Assembly: GCF_040954645.1 (NCBI RefSeq)
Contig: NC_092804.1
Location: 41,011,753 to 41,075,752, forward strand
Length of the DNA stretch: 64,000 bases
From: Diabrotica undecimpunctata
Taxonomy: Eukaryota; Arthropoda; Insecta; Coleoptera; Chrysomelidae
Direction: 5' to 3'
Below the pieces are notes generated by a model. That model did no database searches and was not told the DNA's origin. It saw only the letters and a list, made by a program, of their open reading frames with translations. This document shows positions 12,301 through 21,566 of the stretch, one piece after another (positions within the stretch are counted from its first letter, which is position 1; each line of letters starts with the position of its first letter). The position numbers were made by a program, and so were the translations under genes.

Positions 12301-15300
12301 CTGTGTAAGAAGTTATTTTTTTTTATCCGAAATATTAGTATTTTTGCACGAATTTAAAATAATAATAATAATAAATAAATTAATTAATTTATATAATTTA
12401 AAAATGCAATGTCATATAACTCTTAGAACGCGAGGTAGCAGTTTTCTTTTATTTATAGATGTTATTATATCAAAAACTGAATTAATAACTTCAAATTTAT
12501 AAAAGTCTCAATATTGCCGGTTCTTTTAATTTGGGGTGTAGCATAATTTTTTCCTTTAAATATCGAATATTAAATATAAAAAAAATATTTGATACGCCCC
12601 TGGATGATTGCGTAACAGCAACCTAAATCTATTTTGTTTCTCTAAAAGTTTTTGTTGTCAATCAAACAAGAAAATTCTATAAAAATCTAAATAAAGCAAA
12701 AAAATTATTTAAACCAAGGATCGGACTATGTAAGGATAAGGAGGGCATATACTAAATACAAAAGAAGAAGTATTGAAAAGGTGGGTTGAAACACTATAAA
12801 GAACTACTTACTATTGAAGTAGAAGATCCAAATCAACCACCCCTAGGAGCAAACAACAATATACCATTGGAGCCTTCATCAATTCAGGAAGTACGGGATG
12901 CAATAAAACACCTAAAAAATAATAAATCTCCAGGAGGTGATAGTATACCCGCGGAACTTATTAAATGTGGAGGTGCTACTCTGACTAATCATATATGTAA
13001 AATCATACTAAGAGCCTGGAATGAGGAACAAATCCCAGAAGAGTGATGTATTGGAATCGTTTGCCCACTAGACAAAAAGAGCGATGAATTAGAATGCAGA
13101 AACTATAGAGGAATAACCCTCCTTAATACAGTATACAAAATATTTTCGAGTATTTTATATGGTCGCCTGAGTGCATATTCATAAGAGCTTCTTGGCGAAC
13201 ATCAAAGTGGTTTTAGGCCTGGTCGATCAACAACAGACCAGATCTTTATGCTAAGGCAAATACTGAAAAAAAAACAATGAATTTAATATCGACACATACC
13301 ATCTTTTCGTAGATTTCAAATCGGCCTATGATATTGTCCTAAGAAATAAATTGTATGAAGCCATAGATGAATTCCACATCCCGATAAACTGATAAGATTA
13401 GTTAAGGCTACAATGCGTAAAGTTAGGCTTTAAAGGCGTTAAAGTAAAGTAGGCCAAAACTCAGATAGAGGTATGGTGTAGATGAGGATGGTAGACAAAT
13501 AGGCGCAGCAAACTGGCAACAGTTGGCAAAGGATAGAACTAACTGGCGTAATAGACTTGGGAAGGTCGAGGCTCTTTTATAGGGCTGTAGCACCAATAAT
13601 GATGATGATAGAAAGTTTTTGTCGAACCTGCTGAAAACGGAATTAGCGTCGCAGTTGTACAATTTGACCTCGCCTAATTGCGTTTTAATTTTGAATATCT
13701 TCTCACGAAAAACTTACATACCGAGTACTTTAAGTACTAATTTCGTATCCAAGATATCGCAGAAGAGAGATTTTTGACACAAGGAAGAGGAGATACTGTA
13801 GCGGTTAGAGAGGAGAGCTATGGACGGACTGGGCAATTAACGTTCGATTTCGTGAGGTTTGGAAAAACCGGCAAAGTTTCCCTTAATTCCATGTGTGTGG
13901 TGAGAAAAAGGTGATTTCAGTTTAAAATGCAGTATGGCAATCTTTGTAATGTGAGTTATTCACCGTTTGTTGTAAGCTGTATCCTGTGGTAAGGGATTTG
14001 ATAACAGCGTCCTGAGAACTAATTAAGCCGACATGCTTTTAAGTGAAAAATAGGAGTAGAGTTTGAAGGATCACATATTGTTATCATCCAGGATAACCTG
14101 AAGTCCACTTTTGGTATTTAATTTGATTTCTTCCAGGATTTTTCCAGCCTTCATTTTGGTCTTTCAAAAGTCAGACTTTGATTTTTTGAACTTTGTGGGG
14201 CAATGTTTTTTGTTAGAATCCAAGATAACATACTTTTTTAACAATTTAAAAATATTCTGTAGCTATTTTCTTGTGACATGTTAGAGTAGTTATTATTTAA
14301 ATCGGAATAAGCCACAATTAAAGGTTAAAGTACGTTTATTGACGTTTCAATTTTCACTTTACTAAACATTAAATTTTTTGATAAATTTTATCGTTCATAC
14401 ATTAAACTTTGCTCTCATAACAATTTAAAATTTTTGATAAATAAATACAAGTTTTGAGTACCAGCTAATTGCCATATTTTAGTTTCTTTTAAATAAAATT
14501 AACCTTTTTAATTAATTAATAATTCAGAGAAGTTTGGTAGTTCATTTCGACATAACCCTAGTTTTAAATTTTGTTTTGTTGTTAGAAGGTTTGACGTCAT
14601 GCTGTTTAATAGATTTAGATTTTTTTTGTAATAACTATTTATGTAAAATAAATAGGAAAGAAAAGCCTTAAGCCTTTCTTTCTAAGCAGCAAGATGATTT
14701 TTTAAACGGCGTCCTAATTTTAAATAGTTTGGAAATCTTCTTTTTATAAGGTATAACATTTGCCCAGAATATTTCTGTAAGTATTTCTTGATTTCTCTTT
14801 CGTAGTTAGTTCTCCTAGTCCCCTTCCCCAAAAAAAAGGAATCCTCTCCAACTAAAACATGAGTAGCCGTTCGCAAACGTTTAAATTTTTTTGTTTACCT
14901 TATCTTCAATCGAGTAATCGTTCAGTCCCCCTTTTTAACCCCCAATAACCAAATTTTATTGTTACAGGGGTACCTCGTTACATAGATTATAAAAATTCAA
15001 TTAGTTAATTTATGAATTGTTTATTTAACCGGTATATAAAGATTATAAAATGCTAAGTAATATCTTTTAATAATAAATTTTATAAAAAAAATTTAAAATC
15101 ATTTTAGATAAATTACTTGTTATAAACTATGTATAATTACAAATAAAAATAGAAGGTAAGTAATATAACGTACGTAAATTGTAATATGTTTATTATATAT
15201 ACAGATTATTTCTATTTATAATTATACAAATAGTTTGTTTAAAATAGATTTGTAATCTTTTAACAAAAAGTTGTAAAAATGTAAAATTTGTTGTTAAAAA

Positions 15301-17633
15301 ATATTATTTATAATTATAATACCAAACTATTTAAGTTGCTTATCATTTTGAAACCTTTTTTACTAATAATAATAACTAAATAATAAATAAATAGAAAAGT
15401 GAAATCTTCTTTTTAAAAGAATTTCATTAATTTTAAAAGATTTTCTATGCTCTTTCAAAAAAATTGTGTCAGTTTTCCATACAATCCATAGAGATTGTTT
15501 ATATATTGTTTATAAGTAAAAAATGACGTTTAATCTTTTGCATATGTTGTTTATTCCATATTGTTTTCACCAATTGTTAGATATCTACATCAAAGAATAT
15601 TTGGAAAAATCGTTACTTCCCTGATCTACAAGGGAATCTGTTTCTTCTGTACTCATCCTTTTTATCGACTATATACAATCCACGGATTAAAGAAGATACT
15701 GCGATTCCTTTATTATACGCAATACTACCTAAAAAGACAGAAGAAACTTATGGTTCGGCTGCTTTCAAAATTAAAAGAACTTTTGCCTGGAGCTTCGTCT
15801 GCAACCATATTAACAGATTTTGAAAGTATGATAAGTGCTATAAGACAAGAATATCCCGACTCAAGACATCGTGGGTATTTTTTTCATTTCACTCAATGTC
15901 TCTTTAGAAGAATTCAGTCAGAAGGTTTAAAAAGAAGATATGAAACTGATTCAGATTTTACTTAAAGCCCCGATTATTGGCGGCCTTAGCATTCGTTCCT
16001 ACTGCAGACGTAGTGGAGGCATTTGAAACGATTTGCGATAAAGATGTGTTGCCAGCAGAAGCCCAGTCAGTAATTGATTATTTTGAATATACCTGGATCG
16101 AGTGTTCATAAAGAGGTAGACAACGTCGTTTGAGCTTATTTTTACATGATCTGTGGACTTGTTATGATGGGGTCCAAGAAAGTTTACCAAAAACTAACGA
16201 TTCCATGGAAGGATGGCATCGAGGATTTGAACAACAGATTTCCACAGATCCACCAAATAATCGAAAAGACCAGTAAATTTTAACTAATTCAATAATAAAA
16301 AAATGACAGCATAGCTCGAGAAAATACAATGTTATATTTTTTTATTTGTATCCCAATATCATGACTTTTTCCAATGTTTTATGGCCTTTCTCAATATTAT
16401 TCGTGTACATTTAAGTGTCTTTTTTGTAATATTAATATTGTAACATACAAAGAAAATTAATAAATTTACGTAAAGTCAAATCTTTTTGGCTGCAGGTCTC
16501 TCCTGTCCTAATATACCTGGCGTTGGTACTTTGCATGATGGAGAAGGGTCAGCTGGTCCTCTGGGGGAATGTACGCACTATAGATGTGACGATGGAGTTT
16601 ATACTTCGGTGATGTAGGTTAAATATTTGTTAATTTAGAACTATTCAATTTACTTAGTAGACTATTTATTTATGTTATTACATAATATTATACATTTTCT
16701 ATTGTTATCATCATTGTTGAATACATTGAGGAGGAAGGCTTTTGCAGTGTCGCAATTATTTTGCTAACTGAATTAAAAAAAATTTTCCTAGATATTTGAC
16801 TGCCAGTAACTTCCTTATATAAAATCCAAGCATTTGTTTTTTGCCATATTTCAAATATTTAAAAAAAAAACTTGCAACAGCCATTTCTTAAAGTTAATTT
16901 GGTTAAATACTATCTGGCCATCTGATCTTCAACATCTTCTTTGTATTTTGTGTTGTTTCCGGTTTCTTCGTTCTATCTGTACCTATTTCCATATTATTTA
17001 AGTGTAGAGAACTCAGCACAGGAACATTTTTGTTCGTTTTTCCCTCGTACACCGTATTGTTAAATCTTGGTGTTTAAAAACTTTTGTTTTATAGAATTTT
17101 ATCTTTTCGTTTGTTTATTGGCGCCGGAATTTGTTTTCTTGCTCGGTTGATTGTCCCAACAGTGCTTCTTTTGCAATTATTTTGCCAACGTTATTGACGT
17201 AAAGAAATTATCCGTCGTAACATTTCTTCCTTTATTTATAAATTATCCCATTAGACGGCTAATTACATGGTACCCTAGTTGGCTAGCTAGTTATTTGGTC
17301 GAAGTATAAAAATTATTTTAAGATAAGTCACGAAACGAGATAAAATTTTATATGCTTGATATGATATGCTTTCACACTATATTAAAGACTTTCTTTCTCT
17401 CTAGTATTAAGTACTCCATTCACATAAGTGCATCACAGCACTTTAATATAAATTTTATATTTTTTAAATAAATGAATTAAAAATAAAATCTAAAAAAAAA
17501 ATATTGTCAGTAAAAGTAATATTCTTTTAGATGTCCCACACTATACGTTGACGCTCCTTGTAAAGAAATACCTGGAGATCCAACACGACGTTATCCAGAA
17601 TGCTGTCCTCAGTCTAGGTGTCCTTATAAGTAA
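310..17633 (+). CDS. Secreted single-domain von Willebrand factor C (SVWC/Vago-like) protein, three exons
   Basis: Exons are 310-364, 16496-16613 and 17531-17633, joined at GT/AG sites (donors gtacat at 365 and gtaggt at 614; acceptors tggctgcag and attcttttag). Together they give a continuous 91-codon frame. Residues 1-18 form a hydrophobic signal peptide ending AYA. The mature part has eight cysteines at 22, 44, 49, 59, 68, 82, 83 and 88, including [11 protein letters not shown] and the PECCP motif near the C terminus. This spacing is the hallmark of arthropod SVWC proteins, small secreted factors; some members (Vago) are induced by viral infection and signal to the JAK-STAT pathway. Any antiviral role here is inference. 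The ATG has A at -3. Intron 1 is 16.1 kb and packed with transposons; intron 2 is 0.9 kb. No stop or frameshift was seen, so the gene appears intact. Confidence 0.85.
365..1091 (+). other. Start of intron 1, AT-rich, no gene seen
   Basis: After the exon 1 donor there is no convincing frame. Repeated short ttcgtaa(c/t) motifs occur around 507-600. The stretch from about 820 may be the degraded 5' end of the IS630-like element that follows. Confidence 0.4.
1092..2193 (+). pseudogene. Old IS630/Tc1-mariner-like (DD82E-type) transposase pseudogene
   Basis: Starting at 1092 the frame reads an N-terminal helix-turn-helix-like region ([20 protein letters not shown]), breaks at a stop near 1225, and resumes at 1366. 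It then shares [30 protein letters not shown] and PPYHCELN with the two better copies at 6.0 and 18.9 kb. Most of the segment between the second catalytic Asp and the last Glu is deleted around 1800-1860. Frameshifts and stops at 1585, 1635 and elsewhere rule out function. It ends with the same acidic, serine-rich type of tail as its relatives. It lies in intron 1 of the SVWC gene and is clearly older than the 2.3-kb copies. Boundaries are uncertain. Confidence 0.75.
2202..2320. repeat. 119-bp imperfect palindrome
   Basis: The arms 2202-2243 and 2282-2320 are inverted copies (core GACGATAAAAT on both arms, TATCTTC next to GAGAG/CTCGAG). A smaller inverted pair, TAGCGT/ACGCTA, sits in the loop. 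It follows directly on the old transposase pseudogene and may be its subterminal foldback or an independent small element. Confidence 0.6.
2321..3615. other. Intronic AT-rich stretch without a gene
   Basis: No frame of interest. It contains a 31-bp direct repeat (2639-2708, about 2.2 copies, unit core TTTATCTAC-CTTGC-GTTAAAGTG). The rest is unremarkable intron 1 sequence. Confidence 0.5.
2639..2708 (+). repeat. Short tandem repeat, 31-bp unit
   Basis: Two near-identical units beginning TTTATCTAC and containing TTAAAGTG, plus a partial third. It looks like a local duplication. Confidence 0.65.
3920..4393 (+). CDS. MADF (Myb/SANT-like) DNA-binding protein of the Harbinger element
   Basis: The frame has 157 codons. 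About residues 12-105 resemble a MADF domain: an aliphatic first helix ([14 protein letters not shown]), YRNKSRR, a central helix ([11 protein letters not shown]), and the [18 protein letters not shown] helix followed by WFTPMEAI. The C-terminal 45 residues are lysine-rich and look like read-through into non-homologous sequence, so the native protein was probably longer or spliced. PIF/Harbinger transposons encode a second protein of this class beside the nuclease; it binds the ends and helps nuclear import or recruitment. The ATG at 3920 is followed by a second at 3926; either could start. The reading frame is undamaged, but expression is unproven. Confidence 0.65.
   Translation: MKMKFTEDELYFTFTLKLVEMYGEYQCLWNLGSVHYRNKSRRQAAEDEIVERMAKGGFGVNELKQKIKNIRCTYNQECLKIQKSKKSGSGSADVYVPKVKWFTPMEAIIKGAKRNKKTEGSRASYRFLLLVNKKYKRNKKCILIKKKELRPRVYSFF
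4594..4633. repeat. Perfect 40-bp spacer-free palindrome in the Harbinger right end
   Basis: Each 20-base half contains two GTAGAGT-type motifs and meets the other at GTC|GAC with no spacer. It is made of the same heptamer that fills the element's ends. Confidence 0.85.
4670..6045. other. Intronic stretch, purine-rich then AT-rich, no gene
   Basis: 4780-5130 is strongly purine-biased (runs of gaaag, gata and gatga). A 12-bp inverted pair, AATACTGTCGCA and TGCGACAGTATT, sits about 90 bases apart (5355-5452) and might mark a tiny MITE. No coding signal. Confidence 0.4.
6048..8352 (-). mobile_element. DD82E IS630/Tc1-mariner-related transposon, copy A
   Basis: The 2305-bp element has TA target duplications (6046-6047, 8353-8354). 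The roughly 32-bp terminal inverted repeats begin TAGTTTATTTTTATG on the left and TAGTGTATTTTTATG on the right, running on to GAGAGAGTAAT. The transposase reads on the minus strand. Copy B (18911-21227) is almost the same sequence in opposite orientation. The element interrupts intron 1 of the SVWC gene. Confidence 0.85.
6390..7730 (-). pseudogene. DD82E transposase with two nonsense mutations
   Basis: From the ATG at 7730 the frame runs to 6390 except for two in-frame TGA codons. One is at 7698-7700, where copy B has CGA; the other is at 7257-7259, where copy B has TGG. The N-terminal part has helix-turn-helix features ([12 protein letters not shown]). The catalytic core shows [20 protein letters not shown] and [10 protein letters not shown]. 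By my count 82 residues separate the second Asp from the Glu, unlike Tc1 (DD34E) or mariner (DD34D) and matching the DD82E (Sailor) group described within the IS630-Tc1-mariner assemblage. The C terminus is acidic and serine-rich ([13 protein letters not shown]). With only two nonsense changes this copy is young but presumably dead. Confidence 0.85.
8500..10110 (-). pseudogene. piggyBac transposase remnant 1
   Basis: Read on the minus strand from about 10110 down, an acidic N-terminal region comes first. It is followed by [10 protein letters not shown] (a piggyBac landmark), then [13 protein letters not shown], then [16 protein letters not shown], and finally a cysteine-rich C-terminal zinc finger ([17 protein letters not shown]). 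These occur in the expected order but in different frames with many stops. It is a heavily decayed piggyBac-family transposase. TTAA-flanked ends were not found with confidence. The 183-codon + strand frame at 9555-10106 is an antisense shadow of the N-terminal part. Confidence 0.75.
10293..11976 (+). mobile_element. Mariner (DD34D) element with an internal insertion
   Basis: Inverted ends of about 33 bp pair ACTAGCCTTTGATAGA (left interior) with its complement on the right, and both start at a -AGGGT-GATTGAT- motif. TA duplications lie at 10291-10292 and 11977-11978. At 1684 bp it exceeds the usual 1.3 kb for mariners. About 400 bp of unrelated sequence, roughly 11395-11795, separates the transposase body from its last 30 codons. 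Confidence 0.8.
10471..11900 (+). pseudogene. Mariner transposase pseudogene
   Basis: It begins [18 protein letters not shown], a typical mariner N terminus, and continues through [35 protein letters not shown] (first Asp), VVFHQDNAG (second Asp) and [15 protein letters not shown] (third acidic position). It ends in [11 protein letters not shown] and [11 protein letters not shown] after the insertion. There is a stop at 10741, a small deletion after it, frameshifts near 10990 and 11195, and the inserted block near 11395-11795. The protein cannot be made. Confidence 0.85.
12645..13622 (+). mobile_element. RTE-like non-LTR retrotransposon, internally deleted copy
   Basis: The insert 12656-13611 is flanked by the 11-bp direct repeat AAAGTTTTTGT (12645-12655, 13612-13622), a target duplication. 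Reverse-transcriptase (RT) coding runs from a pre-RT region ([12 protein letters not shown]) through [23 protein letters not shown] and [11 protein letters not shown] to about 13425. It then jumps to the C-terminal [13 protein letters not shown] motif, skipping about 900 bp present in the relative at 40.1-41.4 kb. It ends in a GATGATGAT tail, as RTE-type elements do. Frameshifts occur (for example 12788) and stops at 13044 and 13182. It is not functional. Confidence 0.8.
13741..13899 (+). other. Candidate orphan exon or TE fragment
   Basis: An open stretch of about 53 codons (57 to its stop) has unusually high GC for the area and contains [14 protein letters not shown]. It ends at a good donor, gtgaga at 13900, with possible acceptor AGs at 13752 and 13762. 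I do not recognise it. It may be an unannotated exon or a fragment of an unidentified TE. Confidence 0.2.
14254..14360 (-). repeat. Single-arm fragment of the foldback family seen at 24.66 kb
   Basis: It shares the tail (CAAGAAAATAGCT-CAGAA), GGCTTATTCC, ACCTTTAATTGTGGC and AAACGTCAATAAACG motifs with 24660-24906, in the opposite orientation. The second arm is missing. Confidence 0.7.
14361..15635. other. Intron 1, very AT-rich, no supported gene
   Basis: A 64-codon minus-strand frame (14682-14876), basic at its C-terminal half, is the only open stretch. No homology is recognised, so it is not called as a gene. Confidence 0.4.
15640..16276 (+). pseudogene. MULE (Mutator-like) transposase core fragment
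   Basis: Across shifting frames the order is [64 protein letters not shown] and finally [13 protein letters not shown]. This is the MULE transposase domain, whose catalytic Asp is the TDFE residue. The frame is broken near 15735 and 15963, and at a stop near 16110. Both ends of the element are missing. It ends about 220 bases upstream of SVWC exon 2. Confidence 0.8.
16614..17530 (+). other. Intron 2 of the SVWC gene
   Basis: AT-rich, bounded by gtaggt and attcttttag. No embedded gene or element is recognised. Confidence 0.6.
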
Positions 17634-17695
17634 TTTAAATGGAACAAACATAACATAAATGGAAAAAATCAATTATTTACTGTTATATAAAGATT

Positions 17696-17701
17696 AATAA
17701 A
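17696..17701 (+). promoter_or_regulatory. AATAAA polyadenylation signal of the SVWC gene
   Basis: Exact AATAAA 63 bases after the SVWC stop codon, at the usual distance for a short insect 3' UTR. Confidence 0.6.
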
Positions 17702-18908
17702 ATATGTCGTTATATAGTTGAAGATTTAATTTTTATCACTAATATGTACATGTTACAAAGAGAATATAAAATGTTATTGAAACCTTTAGTTTTGTCAATA
17801 ATATTAGTTGTTTAAACAAAAACTTGTTTTCTAAACTTCATCAACTAACTTTAGATATATTATAATTTAATTAATTTACTAAAGTCTGCCTAACATCGAC
17901 TTTGCAGTACATGAAATATAGCGAAATGCAATGAAAGTTATGGAAGCTTTCATTGTGGCGATGTCAATGTTATTCAAAATACTTTGTGATCGAACATTCG
18001 AGATGTTGAATTAAAACACCATTTTAGAAAGGAAACCACCAATTTTAGGATTGTTATGTATCATAACTACCGTATACCAAATAAACTTATTGTTACTGAT
18101 AATATTGCAGAAAGTACCTAGTTGTTAGTTTGGAAAATTTAATTGTGTATTACTTGTCCCATTGTTATTGTTACCGACTGACTATAAATCCTAATTTTCA
18201 ACCAAAAATATCATTTTTAAGGTTTGCTAACTTATTAAAACTTTAGCATAAATTCTTAAAGTTGAAATTAATTTTCGTTAGTTCATTGAACCACTTGAAT
18301 TGTTAAAATTTATATTGAATATTATAATTATTGTTGTGGTATTTCTGTGGTATGATTGAACTTAATAATAGAGAATCGTAGAGTAAACACTTTCGGGGAT
18401 AGGTCCAAATATTAGAAGAGAGAAAAACTTAGTTAATATGTTGAAATATCGTATAAATCAAGGAAATAATTTACTTTCAAAAATAAGACAAATGGAGGCA
18501 GAAGAAAAAGGTATTTGGGAAAAAACAATATACTCTGTACCTCAGTACTTGGATTACAACCACTATAGAAACGATCTAAAAATAAAGAAACTTCATTATC
18601 GCGTGATAAAAAATACGATGAAGCAACAAAGAGTGATTCCGCTTGTTGCGTTCTGAACATACGATGATGTGTTTATATAACATATAAAGGCATCAGAAAG
18701 GAAAGATGAATTTATATGTTAATCTAGAACTCGTTGGTTTTCTCCCCTTCGCATTGGGTATGTATATAACCATAGAAAATAAAAGGAAGAGGACTATATG
18801 AAACCCTATTTAAAAAGTAAAATCAATAAACAAATTATATATTCAAAGATTATATAAATCCCTAATACTTACAAATTTAAATATGTTTAGTAAAGATACA
18901 AAAGAGTC
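17702..18908. other. Intergenic stretch after the SVWC gene
   Basis: There is a 72-codon + strand frame at 18438-18656, lysine- and glutamate-rich with GNNLLSKIRQMEAEEKGIWE, overlapped by a 75-codon antisense frame. Neither resembles a known family, and no splice or promoter evidence supports them. The rest is AT-rich. Confidence 0.35.
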
Positions 18909-18910
18909 TA

Positions 18911-21227
18911 TAGTGTATTTTTATGTATGAGAGAGTAATAAAACAATAAATTATGTATGCAAATCCCTAAACTGTTGATACGGGTGACTCAATGAAAAAC
19001 AGATATTTGTCAACAAGTTTACAGAAGTATATAGGAAAACAATTTTAAATTGAGTATGACCACCAGGTATAAAGGTTGGATCAGAATAGAATACAATAGT
19101 TGTGAGGATTTCTAATCCCTAAATAAGGTTGCCAGTGTCGGAGTGATGGAGGTTAACAGGTACTAATGAATTTGCAAGAAATGTAAGATGTTTATTTTAT
19201 TGGTTATATATAACCAATAAAAGTTTAATAAGTACCTACCTATTTGCAAAATAAAGTTTAATTCTTTAGATAAAATAAAACGTTTTATTTTATCTGAAAT
19301 GAGTGCATTCCATGAAGTAAGGGATTCAACAATCAAACATTTAATTCTTTAATTCCAGGAATCTACGACAGTAATTGACTAGATAATTACCTTCTAAACT
19401 TATTCCACAGAAATGTGATAGTGGGTTTTTCCATTTTGTATATAGGAAGGTCCAAGTGGCGTATTCAAAATTCTTAACAGTTCACTAAAAGTAGGTACTT
19501 CAGTTGCAAGGTGCAGTTTATTGTGTATACTAGTGTTATGGAAAATTTGGAAGTGCCGTGTAAACGCCGAAAAATTGGTCCTCTAACAGTTAATGAAAAA
19601 CATTAATATTTAATTGTTTTAAATCATTTACAGACAAACGTTTATGTGAAAGTGTTGATGAGACCGTTGAGTTAGTTAGCAGTTCACTTGGTGTTGGGAA
19701 ATCTACGATTTACAGAGTTATTAAAGAAGAGAAATGTGGTAGTTTTCAAATGCCACGTAATGCTCCAGGGAAATCAAAATTTCAAATAGAATATCATTTT
19801 AAAGAAGGACTTCGACGGAAAGTGCATAAATTCTTCTTTAGACAAGAATTTCCAACATTGGATAAAGTTCTTGTCTCAGTTCGAGATGATAAGGATTAAG
19901 GATTACCGAGAAATGAGTCGAAGTACGTTATGGAAACTTTTAAAAGAAATAGGCTTCCGCTGGAAAAAGAATCCCAGAAAGTCTATTTTATTAGAAAGAA
20001 GCGATATTGTCATATGGAGAAGACATTTTCTAAGAACCATAAAGGAAATGAGAAACCAAAAAAGAAAAATATTTTATCTTGATGAAATATGGATCAACGA
20101 GAGTCATACACCAAATAAATTTTGACAGGATGAAACTGTTACAAGTCAAAGGCACGCTTTTGTAAATAACTTATCTACTGGTTTAAACCCACCATCAGGA
20201 AAGGGACGCAGGCTGATAATAGTACACATTGGCAGTTCAGACGGTTTTGTTGAAGGTGGTTTATTAACTTTTGAATCAACTCGTACCGGTGACTACCATG
20301 AAGACATGAACGCTGATGTCTTTGAAGAATGGTTCGAACAAATGATAGATCTTCTTCCTAAGAACTGTGTAATAGTAATGGATAATGCAAGTTATCACTC
20401 CAGACTTATAGAAGGACTGCCCACAACCAAGTGGTTAAAAAAAGACTTGCAGAATTGGCTGAGTTCAAAAAATATTACGTACCATCCCGGATCTATAAGA
20501 AAGGAACTTTATTCGTTGTGTGCCCTTTATAAAGAAAAATTTAAAAAATACGAAATTGATGAAATTGCCAAAAATCGTGGAATGACAGTACTTAGATCCC
20601 CACCATATCATTGTGAATTAAACCCGATTGAACTGGTATGGGCACAGATAAAGAGTGAAAGTTTCAAGAAAAAATACCACTTTTAAAATTCATGATGTTA
20701 AACAGTTGTTTTTGGAGGCCGTAAATAATGTAAAACCTGAAAACTGGGAAAAGGCAGTAAATCACACTATTAAAGAAGAGGAAAAAATGTGGAAGCTGGA
20801 CAATATTACTGATAAAATGATCGAGCCAGTTATTATAAATCTTGGTTCTGAAAGTTCATCTTCTGAATCTGATTTGGATTTGTAACAAGTAGCTGTAAGT
20901 TTTATATTAATATTTTTATTCATCTATTTAACATACCTTAGACGGTTTTAAAAACTCTTTTTCTCTTTTGTAATTTTTAAAAATTAAAAAAAATGTGAAT
21001 TTTTTAAAACCCTTTTTAATGTAGGCCAGTCAGTTCTAATATAGTGTGTGATAAAAGAGGTCACTTTTGTTTACATACACATAACACTTTATAACACTGA
21101 AATAATTCATTTATTTTTTACAATTATTCAAAGTAATTTTTCAATTAATCTTGAGCACGCCCATGGAGTGGTCGGAGCTACCAGTTAAAATTATGCTAAT
21201 TACTCTCTCGTTCATAAAAATAAACTA
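18911..21227 (+). mobile_element. DD82E IS630/Tc1-mariner-related transposon, copy B
   Basis: The 2317-bp element has TA duplications at 18909-18910 and 21228-21229. Its inverted ends match those of copy A (TAGTGTATTTTTATG left; complement of TAGTTTATTTTTATG right). It lies inverted relative to copy A, 1.3 kb beyond the SVWC stop codon, so the two copies bracket exons 2 and 3. Confidence 0.85.
19538..20885 (+). pseudogene. DD82E transposase, copy B, multiply broken
   Basis: It is the same protein as copy A but with independent damage. One A is lost in a run near 19597 (frameshift). An 8-base duplication of aaggatta lies near 19893. A TGG-to-TGA change follows PNKF near 20125, and a one-base shift sits near 20661. 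The catalytic signatures [20 protein letters not shown] and [10 protein letters not shown], with the 82-residue Asp-Glu spacing, remain readable. Between them the two copies preserve every position, yet neither is intact. Confidence 0.85.
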
Positions 21228-21501
21228 TAGTAAAAATACAAAAAAAAATAGTTATTCATAACCCAGATTGCTTTATAAAATGTGAACGAATTAGCGTAAA
21301 AACAAAGCTGCTTTAAAAACTAAATATTATAAGACAAACTTTGGATATTTATATCACAAAAAAACCACTGGTCTACAAAACAAATCAGAAGTATGCTAAA
21401 ATATGGTACGGCTGGAAAGACCAATGACTTTTACAGCTGACTGCCACATAAATATTAATGTAACGCAAATAGCAAATATGATGATTTTCTGTATAAGACT
21501 A

Positions 21502-21506
<5 letters not shown>

Positions 21507-21564
<58 letters not shown>
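21507..21564. repeat. (AT)n microsatellite
   Basis: About 58 bases of alternating AT directly abutting the LTR-like block. Confidence 0.9.

Positions 21565-21566
<2 letters not shown>

Noticed and set aside
18438..18656. 72-codon Lys/Glu-rich frame
   Set aside because: No homology recognised, an overlapping antisense frame of equal length exists, and no promoter or splice evidence was seen.
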